10,496 bases of DNA from an uncultured Pedobacter sp. (GCA_938008555.1 CALLKE010000144.1:1-10496); one strand, 5' to 3'. Shown: positions 1 through 7,939, counted from the stretch's first letter. Numbers and translations are program-made. Notes: a model not told the origin generated them from the sequence alone.

Positions 1-192
1 TTCGGTGACTCATCGGAATTTTGGGGTCATGAGACTCATATTTGTAGCAAATGTGCGATGATAGTAAACTATGAAGAATATGCCCCCTCTATTCTTTGCT
101 CAGGATTCTCAGTTCAGATTTTACGCTTTCTTGTTTCACACTACAAAACTCAACTTCTAACGGGATGTTCTTCTAACATATTAAAACTTTAA
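1..192 (+). CDS. Possible 3' end of an unrecognised gene (partial at left edge)
   Basis: Frame 1 is open from the window edge for 63 codons to a TAA at 190-192. The first half reads like protein, with a CxxC pair (ICSKC) and an acidic/aromatic stretch (VNYEEYAPS); the second half has no recognisable character. The other two + frames close almost at once. I recognise no family. An open run of this length in AT-rich DNA is mildly unusual but could be chance, so this is only a candidate for the C-terminal end of a gene whose start lies outside the window. If real, it lies on the same strand as pyrG and ends 194 bp before it. Confidence 0.25.
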   Translation, partial: FGDSSEFWGHETHICSKCAMIVNYEEYAPSILCSGFSVQILRFLVSHYKTQLLTGCSSNILKL

Positions 193-276
193 ACCGACTC
201 GATATTAACTTATCATATACCAAAGCGCAATAAAATTTCATGTTGTATATGCTACTGGTGTTTCAATCGTACTCGT

Positions 277-318
277 GGCCCAAAAAATAAAAATCAAAAA
301 AAACCTTACCTTTGGGCC
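277..318. repeat. Inverted repeat in the pyrG leader region
   Basis: GGCCCAAA (277-284) is the exact reverse complement of TTTGGGCC (311-318); an A-rich spacer of 26 bp separates them. The right arm overlaps the candidate -7 element of the pyrG promoter and the left arm falls where the -33 element would sit. This could be an operator for a dimeric regulator or simply chance; no poly-T follows, so it does not look like a terminator. Confidence 0.4.
307..314 (+). promoter_or_regulatory. Candidate pyrG-yidC promoter (-7 element)
   Basis: TACCTTTG matches the Bacteroidota -7 consensus TAnnTTTG. No TTTG lies 19-20 bp upstream; that stretch is A-rich. Transcription would begin near position 320, giving an untranslated leader of about 65 nt before the pyrG ATG. 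The leader contains a small AACCT/AGGTT hairpin (340-355). Only half of the promoter matches consensus, so the call is tentative. Confidence 0.35.
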
Positions 319-386
319 CCATACGAACTGTTGTTCTTCAACCTAAATTCAGGTTCTAGATCTGTAAAAAAATCCTTCAAAATATC

Positions 387-2021
387 ATGACCAAATACAT
401 TTTTGTTACAGGGGGCGTTACGTCATCTTTGGGGAAAGGTATTATATCTGCTTCTCTTGCTAAACTTCTTCAAGCAAGAGGCTACCGAGTAACTATTCAA
501 AAGTTTGATCCATACATTAATATCGATCCCGGTACACTTAACCCCTATGAGCATGGCGAATGTTATGTAACTGAGGATGGTGCCGAAACCGATCTTGATC
601 TCGGACATTATGAGCGCTTTTTAAATGTTCCAACATCACAAGCTAACAACATCACAACAGGCCGCATTTACCAAAATGTGATCAATAAAGAGCGACAAGG
701 TGCTTACTTAGGTAAAACAGTACAAGTGATCCCACACATTACTGACGAGATTAAACGCAACATGCTGATTCTTGGTCAAGATGGATTATTTGATATCATC
801 ATCACTGAGCTGGGTGGAACAGTAGGTGATATTGAATCCTTGCCTTATATCGAAGCTGTTAGACAATTACGTTGGGAGTTAGGAGCTAGCTCATTGGTTA
901 TTCACTTGACACTCGTCCCTTTTTTGTCGGCAGCCGGTGAGTTAAAAACAAAACCAACTCAGCATTCTGTAAAAATGCTTTTGGAATATGGTATTCAGCC
1001 TGATATTTTGGTTTGCCGTACAGAGCATCATCTATCGCAAGAAATCCGAAAAAAGATTGCCCTCTTCTGTAATGTCAATATCAATGCAGTTGTTGAGTCG
1101 ATTGATGCATCTACCATTTATGATGTTCCATTACTCATGCTGAAAGAGCAACTCGACAAAACCGTTCTCACAAAGCTGAAATTACCCCATAAGCTAGAAC
1201 CTCACATGGAAAGCTGGAAGGACTTCTTAGGTCGACTTAAAAATCCAACTTCCGAAGTCACAATTGGTTTAGTGGGCAAATATGTCGAATTGCCCGATGC
1301 GTATAAATCGATCATCGAATCATTCATTCATGCAGGTGCAAAAAATGAATGTAAGGTAACAGTGAAGTGTGTTCACTCTGAAAGTATTACTTCATTCAAT
1401 GTAGCTGAGAAGTTTAAAAATTTACACGGTGTTCTGGTAGCTCCTGGATTCGGTAATCGAGGTATCGATGGCAAGATCGAAGCAATTCGGTATGTGCGCG
1501 AACATCATATTCCATTCTTTGGGATTTGCCTAGGCATGCAATGTGCAGTGATTGAGTACGGCCGAAATGTATTGGGTTTAACCAATGCACATAGTACCGA
1601 AATGGAAGAGAACACGGAAAACCCGGTTATCTCGATGATGGAGGAGCAAAAAAGCATTGTGAATAAGGGTGGCACCATGCGTTTAGGCTCTTATCCATGT
1701 GACCTTCGAAAAGGCTCGAAAGCTGCTGCTATTTATGGCAAAACTCATATCACGGAACGCCACCGTCACCGCTATGAGTTCAACAATGACTATCTGACTT
1801 TATACGAAAACTCCGGAATGATTCCTTCGGGCATTAATCCAGAAAATAACTTAGTCGAAGTGATGGAGCTCAAGAATCATCCGTTTTTTGTGGGTGTACA
1901 GTTTCATCCCGAACTAAAATCAACGGTTGATAATCCCCATCCACTTTTTGTTAACTTTGTCGCCGCCTGTTTGAACTATGAAAAACAAGAAGTAAAAACA
2001 GCAAATCTGAAATTAAAATAA
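387..2021 (+). CDS. pyrG: CTP synthase (glutamine-hydrolysing)
   Basis: Makes CTP from UTP, ATP and glutamine (EC 6.3.4.2), the last step of de novo pyrimidine nucleotide synthesis, in the cytoplasm. At 544 residues it has full family length. The N-terminal amidoligase domain (about 1-270) opens with the family P-loop GGVTSSLGKG (residues 9-18) and continues with the conserved FDPYINIDPGTLNP and DLGHYERF stretches. The class I glutamine amidotransferase domain starts near residue 290 (GLVGKYVELPDAYKS); its nucleophile is Cys381 in GICLGMQ, with His507 and Glu509 in VQFHPE completing the triad. The ATG at 387 leaves the family's usual N-terminus (TKYIFVTGGV). The TAA stop shares its last base with the ATG of yidC, so the two genes are almost certainly one operon and may be translationally coupled. 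All expected catalytic residues are present. Confidence 0.98.
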   Translation: MTKYIFVTGGVTSSLGKGIISASLAKLLQARGYRVTIQKFDPYINIDPGTLNPYEHGECYVTEDGAETDLDLGHYERFLNVPTSQANNITTGRIYQNVINKERQGAYLGKTVQVIPHITDEIKRNMLILGQDGLFDIIITELGGTVGDIESLPYIEAVRQLRWELGASSLVIHLTLVPFLSAAGELKTKPTQHSVKMLLEYGIQPDILVCRTEHHLSQEIRKKIALFCNVNINAVVESIDASTIYDVPLLMLKEQLDKTVLTKLKLPHKLEPHMESWKDFLGRLKNPTSEVTIGLVGKYVELPDAYKSIIESFIHAGAKNECKVTVKCVHSESITSFNVAEKFKNLHGVLVAPGFGNRGIDGKIEAIRYVREHHIPFFGICLGMQCAVIEYGRNVLGLTNAHSTEMEENTENPVISMMEEQKSIVNKGGTMRLGSYPCDLRKGSKAAAIYGKTHITERHRHRYEFNNDYLTLYENSGMIPSGINPENNLVEVMELKNHPFFVGVQFHPELKSTVDNPHPLFVNFVAACLNYEKQEVKTANLKLK

Positions 2022-3841
2022 TGGATAGAAATACCTTTACCGGCCTCTTGTTGATATTGATCATACTTGTAGGCTCTACATTTTTACTAAAACCTTCCGA
2101 AGCTGAATTAAAGAGAGAAAAAATTGTCCAAGACTCTATCGTTCGATCTAAAACAAATTCACTTACAAAATCTCTAGCATCATCCAGTGGTACTCAAACC
2201 CTGCCAACAACGCTGGCTGACACCACCATTCTTCACGGACCATTTGGTAATGCGTACACAGGAACAAATCAACCTGTTATTTTAGAAAATGAGGTCATCA
2301 AACTAAATATTAGCCCCAAGGGTGGTAGGATTGAATCGGTCGAGCTCAAAAACTTCAAAACATTTGATCAAAAGCCACTCATCATGTTTGAAGGCAATGC
2401 CAATAAATTTGGTTTAGACTTCAATGTGCAAGGAAAGATCATCCATACGAACGACCTCTACTTTAGCTCATCTTCATCCCAGATGATGGTTAACAAAGCA
2501 GATTCTAGCTCAGTCACGATGCGTCTCAGCTATTCCAAGGATCAATACATCGACTATATCTACTCGTTAAAGGGCGAAAGTTATAAGGTAGGTTTCACCA
2601 TCCTAACCAAAGGAATGCAACAGGTCATTAGTCCTACTAATTACCTAACCCTCAATTGGGAAACCGTTCTCAAACAAAAGGAAAAAGACATCCATAGCGA
2701 ACAACGTTATTCATCAGCCTATTACAAACATGGTGACAAAGAGGTTGATTATCTAAGTGTCAGCAAAGACGATAAAAAAGATTTGGAAGAAAGAGTTCAA
2801 TGGATATCTTTCAAACAACATTTTTTCTCGAATGTGCTGATCGCAAAAAATGGTTTCACAAAAGGTACAGTAACTGTTAATACCTCACCAGATCCACAAG
2901 TAGTCAAGTCTTTTTCTGCGAACATGCAAATTCCATTTTCAAAGGACGAGATTAACGCGTATCCGATGGAATTCTATTTTGGTCCGAATAAGTTTAAAAC
3001 TTTAAAAGATCAGGGCTACGGAATCGAAAAGCAAGTTGATATGGGTTACTGGCCATTGAAATACATTAATCGATACGCTGTACTTCCCATCTTTAACTTC
3101 CTCGAAGGATTTAATTGGAATTATGGTTTAATCATTTTAGCTCTAACAATTATACTAAAGGTGGTCTTGTTTCCACTTACCTACAAGTCCTACCTTTCGA
3201 TGGCTAAGATGCGTGTATTGAAGCCAGAAATGGATGAGATAAAGACCAAAGTAGGTGAAGATAATCCAACACTGCTGCAACAAGAATATTTGAAGTTGTA
3301 CAAAAAAGCAGGAGTGAATCCATTAGGAGGTTGTTTGCCAATGCTATTGCAGCTGCCAATTATCATGGCATTTTTCTTTTTCTTCCCCAATTTATTTGAA
3401 CTACGCCAAGAGAGTTTCCTATGGATGAAGGATTTATCCACCTATGATGCTTTCTTTAATTTTGGATTTACACTTCCTTTTCTGGGGACTCATATCAGTT
3501 TAATGTGTATTCTGATGACCATTTCTACATTGATCTATACTTACTTTAATAACCAAGTATCAGGTGCAACCGGGCAGATGAAATACATCGGGTATATTTC
3601 TCCTATTATCTTCTTTGGAGTTTTAAATAGCTACCCTTCTGGTTTAAACTATTATTACTTTTTGGCAAACATGATTACATTTTTGCAGCAGTATATCATC
3701 CGTTTGTTTGTAGATGACGCTAAAATACACGCACAAATACAAGAAAATAAAAAGAAGCCCATTGTAGAAAAGAAGAAATCCGGTTTTCAAAAACGCATGG
3801 ACGATTATATGCGCCAACAACAGCATGCTAAGAAAAAATAG
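2021..3841 (+). CDS. yidC: Membrane protein insertase YidC/Oxa1 family
   Basis: Inserts and folds inner-membrane proteins, alone or with SecYEG. The 606 residues have the long Gram-negative architecture: an N-terminal anchor helix (about 7-23), a large periplasmic domain (about 60-355, starting at the conserved run from VILENEVIKLNISPKGG), then the conserved membrane core. Core helices lie near 368-390 (YGLIILALTIILKVVLFPL), 436-462 (LGGCLPMLLQLPIIMAFFFF), 490-508 and 522-560. Arg398 in MAKMRVLKPEM matches the groove arginine needed for substrate contact in E. coli YidC (R366). The C-terminal tail is very basic (KKKPIVEKKK, then HAKKK at the end), fitting ribosome contact. It starts on the last base of the pyrG stop codon and is followed 10 bp after its own stop by a strong terminator, so it closes the pyrG-yidC operon. 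Confidence 0.97.
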   Translation: MDRNTFTGLLLILIILVGSTFLLKPSEAELKREKIVQDSIVRSKTNSLTKSLASSSGTQTLPTTLADTTILHGPFGNAYTGTNQPVILENEVIKLNISPKGGRIESVELKNFKTFDQKPLIMFEGNANKFGLDFNVQGKIIHTNDLYFSSSSSQMMVNKADSSSVTMRLSYSKDQYIDYIYSLKGESYKVGFTILTKGMQQVISPTNYLTLNWETVLKQKEKDIHSEQRYSSAYYKHGDKEVDYLSVSKDDKKDLEERVQWISFKQHFFSNVLIAKNGFTKGTVTVNTSPDPQVVKSFSANMQIPFSKDEINAYPMEFYFGPNKFKTLKDQGYGIEKQVDMGYWPLKYINRYAVLPIFNFLEGFNWNYGLIILALTIILKVVLFPLTYKSYLSMAKMRVLKPEMDEIKTKVGEDNPTLLQQEYLKLYKKAGVNPLGGCLPMLLQLPIIMAFFFFFPNLFELRQESFLWMKDLSTYDAFFNFGFTLPFLGTHISLMCILMTISTLIYTYFNNQVSGATGQMKYIGYISPIIFFGVLNSYPSGLNYYYFLANMITFLQQYIIRLFVDDAKIHAQIQENKKKPIVEKKKSGFQKRMDDYMRQQQHAKKK

Positions 3842-3850
3842 CTCATCCAA

Positions 3851-3878
3851 CCCTCTCCTTTGGAGAGGGCTTTTTTTT
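3851..3878 (+). terminator. Intrinsic terminator of pyrG-yidC
   Basis: A perfect 8-bp GC-rich stem, CCCTCTCC (3851-3858) with GGAGAGGG (3862-3869), has a TTT loop and is followed by one C and eight T. It is a textbook rho-independent terminator 10 bp after the yidC stop, only 37 bp ahead of the tdk start codon. Confidence 0.93.
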
Positions 3879-3915
3879 GTCCATTCACTTAAAAAATTAC
3901 GATCACAACAACATC

Positions 3916-4506
3916 ATGTTATTCAGCGAACACAATTTTAAACGCAGAAAAGAACTAACCGGCAGTATTGAAGTCGTTTGTGGATCCATGTTTTCGGGTA
4001 AAACAGAAGAGTTGATACGACGTTTAAGGAGAGCTCAGATAGCAAAACTAAACGTGGAAATCTTTAAACCGAAGCTAGACGTTCGTTATGATGAAAATGC
4101 CATCGTTTCACATAATCAGAACTCAATCCAATCTACTCCAGTAGATCATTCTACGTCCATATTATTACTTGGAGCCAGCACAGAAGTAGTTGGGATTGAT
4201 GAAGCCCAATTTTTTGATAGTGAATTACCTCACGTATGCGATCAGCTAGCTAATAAAGGAATCAGGGTGATCGTGGCGGGCTTAGATATGGATTTTCAAG
4301 GAAAACCCTTTGGCCCAATGCCTGCAATCATGGCCATTGCAGAACTTGTCACTAAAGTACATGCTGTTTGTGTTCAATGTGGTGGGCCTGCCACTTACTC
4401 GTATCGTAAGATATCTAACGAATCAACCATACTTCTAGGGGAAAAGGAAAGTTATGAGCCTCGTTGTCGGACATGTTTTCACACAGATGAAGAAACTATC
4501 TATTAA
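3916..4506 (+). CDS. tdk: Thymidine kinase (type II, TK1-like)
   Basis: Phosphorylates thymidine to dTMP with ATP (EC 2.7.1.21), salvaging thymidine for DNA synthesis. With the ATG at 3916 the protein is 196 residues, normal for the family. It shows the P-loop GSMFSGKT (23-30), the DEAQFF motif with the catalytic base Glu96, the GLDMDFQGKPFG stretch (122-133) and a lasso region whose four cysteines, C152/C155 (CVQC) and C184/C187 (CRTC), form the structural zinc site. The frame is open further upstream to a TTG at 3877, but that codon lies in the T-tract of the preceding terminator, so the ATG at 3916 is preferred. I see no consensus promoter in the 37 bp between terminator and ATG; expression may rest on read-through or a weak promoter. 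Its last 11 bp overlap the end of the convergent protease gene. Confidence 0.96.
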   Translation: MLFSEHNFKRRKELTGSIEVVCGSMFSGKTEELIRRLRRAQIAKLNVEIFKPKLDVRYDENAIVSHNQNSIQSTPVDHSTSILLLGASTEVVGIDEAQFFDSELPHVCDQLANKGIRVIVAGLDMDFQGKPFGPMPAIMAIAELVTKVHAVCVQCGGPATYSYRKISNESTILLGEKESYEPRCRTCFHTDEETIY

Positions 4507-6259
4507 TCTCTAGTGTTAAGACCTGGCCCGTATTCTGATAGTTTACTCTACAGAAATAAATCCCATTTGCTAACCCACTTACATCCATCACAATTTGTTG
4601 CCAACCCATTTGTAAGTTTTCATTTAAAACTTTAACAGTATCACCTCGTGTAGAGTAAAAAACGACAGATACAGGACCTTGTGTTGGTAAATTCATATCT
4701 AAGCTTACATTATCAGCAGATGGATTAGGATAAAGTGGTTTAAGCTCAAAAGTTGAGACGATTGTAGGAGTTACAGGATTAGGCATCTGTGTTAAAGCAC
4801 GATACACATTCAACCTGCCGGCACCTAATGCTCCCACATAAGTCGGATTTAAGGAACTAATATTATCAGCGGTTGCTTTCAATTGTGCTCCTACCTGTGC
4901 CATCGTTAATGAAGGAAACTTGGCTTTAACTAGCGCTGCAGCACTACACACTAATGGAGCTGCCATCGATGTGCCAGCCTCATATTCATATGTACTAGGG
5001 TAATATGTATTTAACAATTCTTCAACTGCAACACTACCATTCAAAGAATCTGCATCTCCCCCCGGTGCTGCAATTGATACCTGTGGCCCATAATTAGAGA
5101 AATAGCTTTTCTGGTCTTCAAAATTAACACTTGCTACAGTAAAGACCCCTAGATAAGCCGCCGGGTAAAGTGGATATGGGGCTGCATTTGGATCCTGAGG
5201 ATCATTATTAATGTCATGATTATTACCAGCCGCAGCTACCACCAGACAATCTTTTGAGATAGCATAATTAATAGCATCTTGCAAAGTCATGTCAGCATCC
5301 CCCCCCCAAGAACAATTAATAATTTTAGCACCATGATCAGCGGCATATATGATCCCTTCTGAGCAGGCAACAAGTTCTCCATCATCCCCTGCTGCTTTTA
5401 CAATGAGTAATTGAGCATAATTATTGACAATACTAGCAATCCCAATACCATTATTAGTAACTCCCGATGCCAAACCGCTCACATGTACACCATGTGCATT
5501 GTCGGCACTGGTAACATTTGGATTATTATCTGGTACTGGATTATTTGAATCAGCCCCCACAAGATCATAACCGCCCATAATATTAGCAGCCAAATCAGGA
5601 TGATCCAATTGTGACCCCGTGTCTACAACGGCAATAATAATGGGGCTTACAGAACCAATAGCAATATTCCACGCCTCAGGTGCTTTTACTTGCTCAAGAT
5701 AAGACTGCATGGTGACCTCATAAGGGTCGTTAGGTGTATAATTAAAGTCACTGATATATGGGTGATATATGATGTTACTCATGCGATTAACATAAGAGCG
5801 CTTTGATACCATGTTGGTATGATAGATGTGACGCGGCTCTGCATAAACTACATTTGGATTTTCTAGAAGTTCATTAATTACTTGCTCGATTCCTACGGTC
5901 GAAGTGTATTTAATTTCTATGATGTGTTCTAAACCAATGGTGTCTTCTACAGATGCTGAAGAAGAGGGTTTAATCTTATTAAGTCTAGAGGCTGGGAATA
6001 ATTGCTTCGCTTTATTGACAGAGGCCGATTTTAGGTGAAGCGATTGACCCAATATAGACATTGTCGAGGTTGACGATGTTAAAGCTGATACCTGTAGATT
6101 AATATTTTTAAATTTTACAATAATTGTATTAGGCACATAACTCTTACCAGGTACACTATTGAGGGGGAGTTTAAAATGCGATCTGCCTCTAGTTAGACTC
6201 TCTTGTCCAAAAAGATTTAATGAGATTATTGATACTATAAAAAGTAAATAATATTTCAT
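4496..6259 (-). CDS. Secreted subtilase (peptidase S8) with T9SS C-terminal sorting domain, paralog 1
   Basis: A predicted exported serine endopeptidase of 587 residues. A signal peptide (1-18, hydrophobic core YLLFIVSIISLNLFG) is followed by a propeptide (about 42-148, opening with VPNTIIVKFK), the S8 catalytic domain (about 176-490) and a type A T9SS sorting domain (about 505-587, opening LYPNPSADN, ending in a basic residue). The triad is Asp213 (VVDTG), His256 (HGVHV) and Ser431 (GTSMAAP), with oxyanion Asn346 (AAAGN). The usual HGTHV is HGVHV here. It should cross the inner membrane by Sec and the outer membrane by T9SS, ending on the surface or outside. Relative to its neighbour it has about 24 extra residues (149-172) at the propeptide/catalytic junction. 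A G9 tract encodes W318-G319-G320. It lies 78 bp downstream of the paralog on the same strand and overlaps tdk convergently. Substrate unknown. Confidence 0.92.
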   Translation of the reverse strand: MKYYLLFIVSIISLNLFGQESLTRGRSHFKLPLNSVPGKSYVPNTIIVKFKNINLQVSALTSSTSTMSILGQSLHLKSASVNKAKQLFPASRLNKIKPSSSASVEDTIGLEHIIEIKYTSTVGIEQVINELLENPNVVYAEPRHIYHTNMVSKRSYVNRMSNIIYHPYISDFNYTPNDPYEVTMQSYLEQVKAPEAWNIAIGSVSPIIIAVVDTGSQLDHPDLAANIMGGYDLVGADSNNPVPDNNPNVTSADNAHGVHVSGLASGVTNNGIGIASIVNNYAQLLIVKAAGDDGELVACSEGIIYAADHGAKIINCSWGGDADMTLQDAINYAISKDCLVVAAAGNNHDINNDPQDPNAAPYPLYPAAYLGVFTVASVNFEDQKSYFSNYGPQVSIAAPGGDADSLNGSVAVEELLNTYYPSTYEYEAGTSMAAPLVCSAAALVKAKFPSLTMAQVGAQLKATADNISSLNPTYVGALGAGRLNVYRALTQMPNPVTPTIVSTFELKPLYPNPSADNVSLDMNLPTQGPVSVVFYSTRGDTVKVLNENLQMGWQQIVMDVSGLANGIYFCRVNYQNTGQVLTLEINR

Positions 6260-6309
6260 ATTAATTAAATTTAATAAAAAATAAGAAATAAAAGCATCAA
6301 TAATGCTAA

Positions 6310-6317
6310 CAAAATTA
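6310..6317 (-). promoter_or_regulatory. Candidate promoter (-7 element) of protease paralog 1
   Basis: On the - strand this reads TAATTTTG, matching TAnnTTTG; no TTTG lies at the expected -33 distance. It would give a leader of about 45 nt before the ATG at 6259. It sits in the 78-bp gap between the two protease genes, inside a weak AT-rich hairpin (CAATAAT 6298-6304 with ATTATTG 6314-6320) that lacks a convincing T-tract. The second protease gene may therefore be transcribed alone, with its neighbour, or both. Confidence 0.3.
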
Positions 6318-6337
6318 TTGCATTAAGGCGGGCGCAT

Positions 6338-7939
6338 CTATCTAACAACTAATAATTTTAAAGCACGTTCTGTATTTCCATAGCGCATCACATATATATA
6401 TAACCCAGCTGATAGATCACTTAAATATACAGGAACGTGATGTGGCCCCTTTGTCAAATAGGTATTTACCAGCTCTTTGATCGGTTGCCCCAGAATAGAA
6501 TAAAGAATTAAAGAAGTTTGGCCATCACGAGGGATGCTAAAATCGATATATGTATTATCACTAGAGGGGTTTGGATAATTCTGCGTAAGCTCAACATCAT
6601 CCGATATTTGTACAATATTGGTCAATGCACGATATATATTTAATCTACCACTCCCCATCAGGCCAGCATAACCAGGATTTAGTCCATCAATATTATCTGT
6701 AGTAGCCTTCAGTTGTTCTCCAACCTGATACATTGTTAATGAAGGAAAACGCATTTTCACCAGCGCTGCTGCACTAGAAACAATAGAAGTAGCCATTGAA
6801 GTACCAGAGTAATAACCATACATATTATTATATATAGTGCTATATATATTCTCTCCTGGTGCCGAAATAGACACTGCTGTTCCATAATTAGAAAAGCGAC
6901 TTTTTATATCAGAATTAGAAACACTTGCAACAGACAAAACTCCAGGATAGGCTGCTGGATAATCTACGGAAGCATAGCCTAAACCTGTATCAAGGTTACC
7001 ATTACCAGCAGCAGCAACGACCAGACAATCGTTTCTCATAGCATAATTAACTATATTCTGACCATAAGGACCAGGATTAGCGCCACCCCAAGAGCAGTTA
7101 ATTATTTTAGCACCATGATCAACAGCATAAACGATTCCTTCATAACCCCTTACAACATCTTGAGGAAAATCATCTCCCGATACCTTTACGATAAGCAGTT
7201 TTGCATTGTTATACGCAATACTGGCAACTCCTGTGCCATTATTTGTCACGGCTGATGCCAAGCCACTCACATGTACACCATGTGTCGCATTCGTACTATA
7301 CACATTGGGATCATTGTCTGGCGTGGGATTGTCTTTACAACAACCTACCAAATCATAACCTCCTGGATAAATATTGGCCGCTAAATCTTCATGATTTAAT
7401 TGCGATCCCGAATCCACAATAGCGATCACAATAGGGCTTATAGATCCACTCAAAATATTCCAGGCTTGTGGTGCATACACCTGTGATAAGTATGATAGGG
7501 AACCATTAGTGTAGTAAGGGTCATTAGGTGTATTATATGTATGAAAAATATGGCGCCGATCCACATATTCCACATTGGGATTTCTCAATATCTCTCTCTC
7601 TATTTCTTTGAAATCAACTCCCGCATTTGGACAATACTTGATTTCTACAATATTATTTAAGCCAAATGTATCGGCGTCAGATGTAGATGAAAACGATATT
7701 TTCTCAGAACAACGTGGTAACACACGCTCAATATGTCCCGGGAATAACTGTTTTACTTGATTTATTGAGGCTGATTTAAGCTTAAGAGATGATATCTCCG
7801 CTGAGCTTGTCGATATTGTTGATGCCTGATGCGTTTTCTTAAACTTTACAATGAGTGTATTGGAGACACAATCTGATTGATTTTGCCCAAAGGTACTCAA
7901 TGAAAAAAATATTAAAAGTAGAAATAAGGATTGTTTCAT
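6338..7939 (-). CDS. Secreted subtilase (peptidase S8) with T9SS C-terminal sorting domain, paralog 2
   Basis: A predicted exported serine endopeptidase. The frame runs up to 8020, but the ATG at 7939 is chosen because it begins a clean signal peptide (MKQSLFLLLIFFSLSTFG), giving 533 residues. The order is signal peptide (1-18), propeptide (about 26-134, with NTLIVKFK), S8 catalytic domain (about 138-440) and type A T9SS sorting domain (about 449-533, with QNYPNPSSDN). The triad is Asp176 (IVDSG), His220 (HGVHV) and Ser381 (GTSMA), with oxyanion Asn313. Two residues differ from the usual family motifs: Val for Thr in HGTHV, and Ser385 where the proline of GTSMAxP normally stands. Long shared blocks with the downstream gene, such as DHGAKIINCSWGG and RFPSLTM, mark the pair as a tandem duplication. 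No consensus TAnnTTTG promoter is seen upstream. Substrate unknown. Confidence 0.92.
   Translation of the reverse strand: MKQSLFLLLIFFSLSTFGQNQSDCVSNTLIVKFKKTHQASTISTSSAEISSLKLKSASINQVKQLFPGHIERVLPRCSEKISFSSTSDADTFGLNNIVEIKYCPNAGVDFKEIEREILRNPNVEYVDRRHIFHTYNTPNDPYYTNGSLSYLSQVYAPQAWNILSGSISPIVIAIVDSGSQLNHEDLAANIYPGGYDLVGCCKDNPTPDNDPNVYSTNATHGVHVSGLASAVTNNGTGVASIAYNNAKLLIVKVSGDDFPQDVVRGYEGIVYAVDHGAKIINCSWGGANPGPYGQNIVNYAMRNDCLVVAAAGNGNLDTGLGYASVDYPAAYPGVLSVASVSNSDIKSRFSNYGTAVSISAPGENIYSTIYNNMYGYYSGTSMATSIVSSAAALVKMRFPSLTMYQVGEQLKATTDNIDGLNPGYAGLMGSGRLNIYRALTNIVQISDDVELTQNYPNPSSDNTYIDFSIPRDGQTSLILYSILGQPIKELVNTYLTKGPHHVPVYLSDLSAGLYIYVMRYGNTERALKLLVVR

Noticed and set aside
3877..3915. Alternative tdk start at TTG 3877 adding 13 residues
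   Set aside because: The codon is in the T-tract of the yidC terminator and family members begin near the ATG at 3916.
6320..6331. GCATTAAGGCGG repeated at 10164-10175 (the right arm of the tRNA terminator)
   Set aside because: A shared 12-mer is expected by chance about once or more in 10 kb, and the copy at 6320 is not part of a matching hairpin.
6829..6848. AT-rich palindrome TATATATAG/CTATATATA inside protease paralog 2
   Set aside because: It falls in coding sequence (Tyr/Ile codons) and low-complexity TA runs make such palindromes common.
7201..7422. Histidine-rich open frame of 73 codons on the + strand
   Set aside because: It lies wholly antisense to the conserved catalytic domain of protease paralog 2; its His-rich content is the mirror of that gene's codons.
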